Origin: an uncultured bacterium
GTDB taxonomy: Bacteria > Patescibacteriota > Dojkabacteria > CALFHW01
Reading direction: 5' to 3'
DNA: 6,254 bases
Assembly (NCBI GenBank): GCA_937876695.1
Contig: CALFHW010000023.1
Span: 1 to 6,254 of the forward strand
The notes under the pieces were generated by a model that was not told the DNA's origin, searched no databases, and saw only the letters and a list, made by a program, of their open reading frames with translations. How positions within the stretch are numbered: the stretch's first letter is position 1; each line of letters starts with the position of its first letter. The translations under genes and the position numbers were made by a program. Positions 4,264 through 6,254 of this stretch are shown here, in pieces.

Positions 4264-6254
4264 ATGAATTCAAATAATTCCCAGAATAGGAATGTTATCG
4301 CTATCGGCATCCTGATTATCTTACTGCCGTTTATGGTGATAGGAGCCTTGGTAGTCAACGATATCCGCTCGCGCGCCAACCCTCAAGCCCAGCCGCAACA
4401 GGTAGTCGTTTCCAATGTAACTAGCACCAGTATGACGGTTTCTTACTTCACCGAAGCAGCTGTAACTGGCACCGCAACCGCCAGCGGGGCTGGCGGAGGC
4501 AATGGTTTTGGGCGCGATTTCAGAGATACTAGCGGCACCGAAGGAAACTACAAAGCCCACTACATCGTCATCACTAATCTTGCGCCTGAAACTGAATACA
4601 CCATCGCTATCAACTCTGGTGGTAGTAACTTTACCGACGCGGCATGGAAAGGCAAGACTGTGGCTGTGGGCAGCGTGAGCGTACCTAGCCCTATTTATGG
4701 CCGGATCACCTCTTCAGGATTGAAAGAGGGATTAGTATATGCTATTGCGGGAGATACTTCAGGCAATACTGGTGTGGCCTCTTACTTAATGCAAAATGAG
4801 ACTTTTGTGCTGGACCGCAATAATTTTGGCGGTGAGGCAGACCGTACCGGCAAAGACATGATTATTTATGTGAACACCTTAACTGCCGGCACAGCCAAAG
4901 CGCAGTTTCCAGTCGCCACCAATTCCGTGGGCAATTTAGAGCTTAAACAGACCGCCCTAGCTTTTGATCCGGCTGAAAAAATAACACCTGGCGGCCAGCC
5001 AGATTTAGGCGGGGGCTCTGTTACGCCGCCAACAACCCCGCCTACCTCCGCGCCAGTCACGCCGCCGGTGACACCACCTGCGAGCTTACCTGACGCTGAT
5101 ACTATTTCTACGGGAATGCTCACCGAGCCATATTCGAGTGGAGCTGAGATTATCAATCCCGAAGCGCCATATGACATATTTATCAGTAATCTCTCGCCTA
5201 CAGGTTTTACTGTCAATTGGAGCACCAAAACTGCTACTATCGGCTTTCTAGAAATACTAGAAGCTGGCAATGTCAGCAAAGTTGTAGACCCTAGAGACGG
5301 CAGCATTACAAACGCCAAGTCTCGCTTTACCCACACTGCCAGCGCCAGTAGCGGCTCTATCCCTGCTGGTACTAAGTTCCAGTTCCAGCTGAGCAGCAAC
5401 GGCAGATCCTACGGCATCAACATGTTGACTGCTAGCCAAGCTATGCAGGAAAAGTTCTCAACTTACGCAGCCAGCTATAAATCAGGCGTCAGCCCTACTT
5501 TCAGTCTGGATGGTACTATACCAGTCGCCACCCCATTTGCGGTAATCATCCCGGCTGCCACTGATTCGCCGCCATTACCAGTGGCTCTGCAAGGCGGCGT
5601 CACGGCTAGCATCCCTGCCACCAATTACAACGCCCTAAGTTCTGCGCTAATTGGCAGAGCCAACAACCTACCCGCTTCTGCTGAGCTGAGCCGAGATACC
5701 ATCGTCGCTGCCAGAACTAGCACCGGTCTATTCGTCAGCGCGCCAGTAACTGTCGACGGTAACTTCTCGCTGTCTCTAGGCAGCATGCTCAATGAGGCTC
5801 GGACTGCCTACGTGAGCATCACCAATGGCACAAGTCTATCTGTCCTCGCCACTGGAAGTTATGGCCAAAGCGTCACTAGCAGCGCCGTCTACAACAGCGA
5901 CTCACCTATCAGCCTGCGCCTAGCTTCACAGCCCAGCATCTTCTCGCCTACAAACTTCAGCGTCCAGTCAGCCGGTTTAATCACTGGTTTTTCAGCAGCT
6001 GGTCAGTCTCCGAGGGTAAGAGTAAACGGCGTAGAAGAGACTAGCAGTAGCCTTAGCCAGGATTGGCAACTTCCCAGCAACCAGGCTAAAGTCGGCCTCA
6101 ACAAGATCGAACTCCTGGATGATACTGGCGAAGTTATAGATACTAGATTATTTATAATTGATGTAAAAATCTTACCTGACACCGCACTAGACGAAAATAG
6201 TTTTAAAATAATAATTGGAACCATACTTACCGGACTAGGAATATTCGTCTACCT
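4264..6254 (+). CDS. Large exported/surface-anchored protein with fibronectin III-like and Ig-like domains (3' end outside window)
   Basis: The frame is open for 663 codons to the window edge. Domains in order: a hydrophobic signal-anchor at 11-31 (VIAIGILIILLPFMVIGALV); a fibronectin III-like domain at ~44-130 (VVVSNVTSTSMTVSY, then ITNLAPETEYTIAI with the typical L-x-P-x-T-x-Y pattern); a beta-rich region at ~135-238; a Pro/Thr linker at ~242-276 (repeats such as TPPTTPP and VTPPVTPPA); a second fibronectin III-like domain at ~302-384 (ISNLSPTGFTVNWSTK); a beta-sandwich-like region at ~420-540 containing TVDGNFSLSLG; an Ig-like domain at ~558-636 (RVRVNGVEE ... GLNKIELLDDTG); and a second hydrophobic segment from ~647. 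I see no cysteine. This indicates an extracytoplasmic protein held at the membrane, plausibly for adhesion or envelope structure; no catalytic motif is seen. The ATG at 4264 lacks a Shine-Dalgarno sequence. Domain borders are by eye. Confidence 0.82.
   Translation, partial: MNSNNSQNRNVIAIGILIILLPFMVIGALVVNDIRSRANPQAQPQQVVVSNVTSTSMTVSYFTEAAVTGTATASGAGGGNGFGRDFRDTSGTEGNYKAHYIVITNLAPETEYTIAINSGGSNFTDAAWKGKTVAVGSVSVPSPIYGRITSSGLKEGLVYAIAGDTSGNTGVASYLMQNETFVLDRNNFGGEADRTGKDMIIYVNTLTAGTAKAQFPVATNSVGNLELKQTALAFDPAEKITPGGQPDLGGGSVTPPTTPPTSAPVTPPVTPPASLPDADTISTGMLTEPYSSGAEIINPEAPYDIFISNLSPTGFTVNWSTKTATIGFLEILEAGNVSKVVDPRDGSITNAKSRFTHTASASSGSIPAGTKFQFQLSSNGRSYGINMLTASQAMQEKFSTYAASYKSGVSPTFSLDGTIPVATPFAVIIPAATDSPPLPVALQGGVTASIPATNYNALSSALIGRANNLPASAELSRDTIVAARTSTGLFVSAPVTVDGNFSLSLGSMLNEARTAYVSITNGTSLSVLATGSYGQSVTSSAVYNSDSPISLRLASQPSIFSPTNFSVQSAGLITGFSAAGQSPRVRVNGVEETSSSLSQDWQLPSNQAKVGLNKIELLDDTGEVIDTRLFIIDVKILPDTALDENSFKIIIGTILTGLGIFVY

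Noticed and set aside
4321..5439. Open frames on the - strand (4321-4560, 4866-5399, 5257-5439) opposite the large + gene
   Set aside because: They are shadows of a long + frame with clear domain motifs; their translations have low-complexity Val/Gly runs that mirror the Pro/Thr linker.
6003..6224. Open frame on the - strand near the right edge
   Set aside because: It overlaps the Ig-like C-terminal part of the large + gene and has no start signal or family features.

Overview
The window looks like a piece of a bacterial chromosome, probably from a small-genome, uncultivated lineage such as the Patescibacteria (Candidate Phyla Radiation). That placement is an inference from style, not from a marker gene. 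The signs are compact spacing, no recognisable Shine-Dalgarno sequence at any gene start, a long cysteine-free surface protein with fibronectin-like domains and a Pro/Thr linker, and tRNA genes that differ in whether CCA is encoded. TGA ends the 5'-partial gene and the S51 peptidase at its normal family length, so TGA is a stop here and a code in which TGA means glycine is unlikely.

Left part (1-2660, AT-rich). The 3' end of a gene encoding a membrane-anchored C-terminus is followed 21 bp later by an S51-family peptidase on the + strand. Convergent with these, on the - strand, are two genes read in the order dihydrofolate-reductase-like (RibD C-terminal) protein, then an Apea-type HEPN protein, 22 bp apart. 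These are typical accessory genes.

Middle (2728-4219, all - strand). tRNA-Arg(UCU), an unrecognised membrane protein, endonuclease III (nth) overlapping it by 11 bp, and tRNA-His(GUG). Base composition rises sharply to the right of tRNA-His: for example 37 of 60 bases are G/C at 3001-3060 against 23 of 60 at 2341-2400. The AT-rich accessory genes begin just past the 3' end of this tRNA, the usual arrangement for an island inserted at a tRNA gene. The 3' strand of its acceptor stem also fails to pair at two positions.

Right part (4264-6254, + strand). One large open gene, cut by the window end, encodes an exported or surface-anchored multi-domain beta-sandwich protein. It is divergent from tRNA-Arg and the two appear to share a palindromic -10 element.

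No stretch above 300 bases lacks a gene. The longest gap (808-981) lies between convergent genes and holds a modest hairpin. No CRISPR array, insertion sequence, integrase gene or rRNA is visible.
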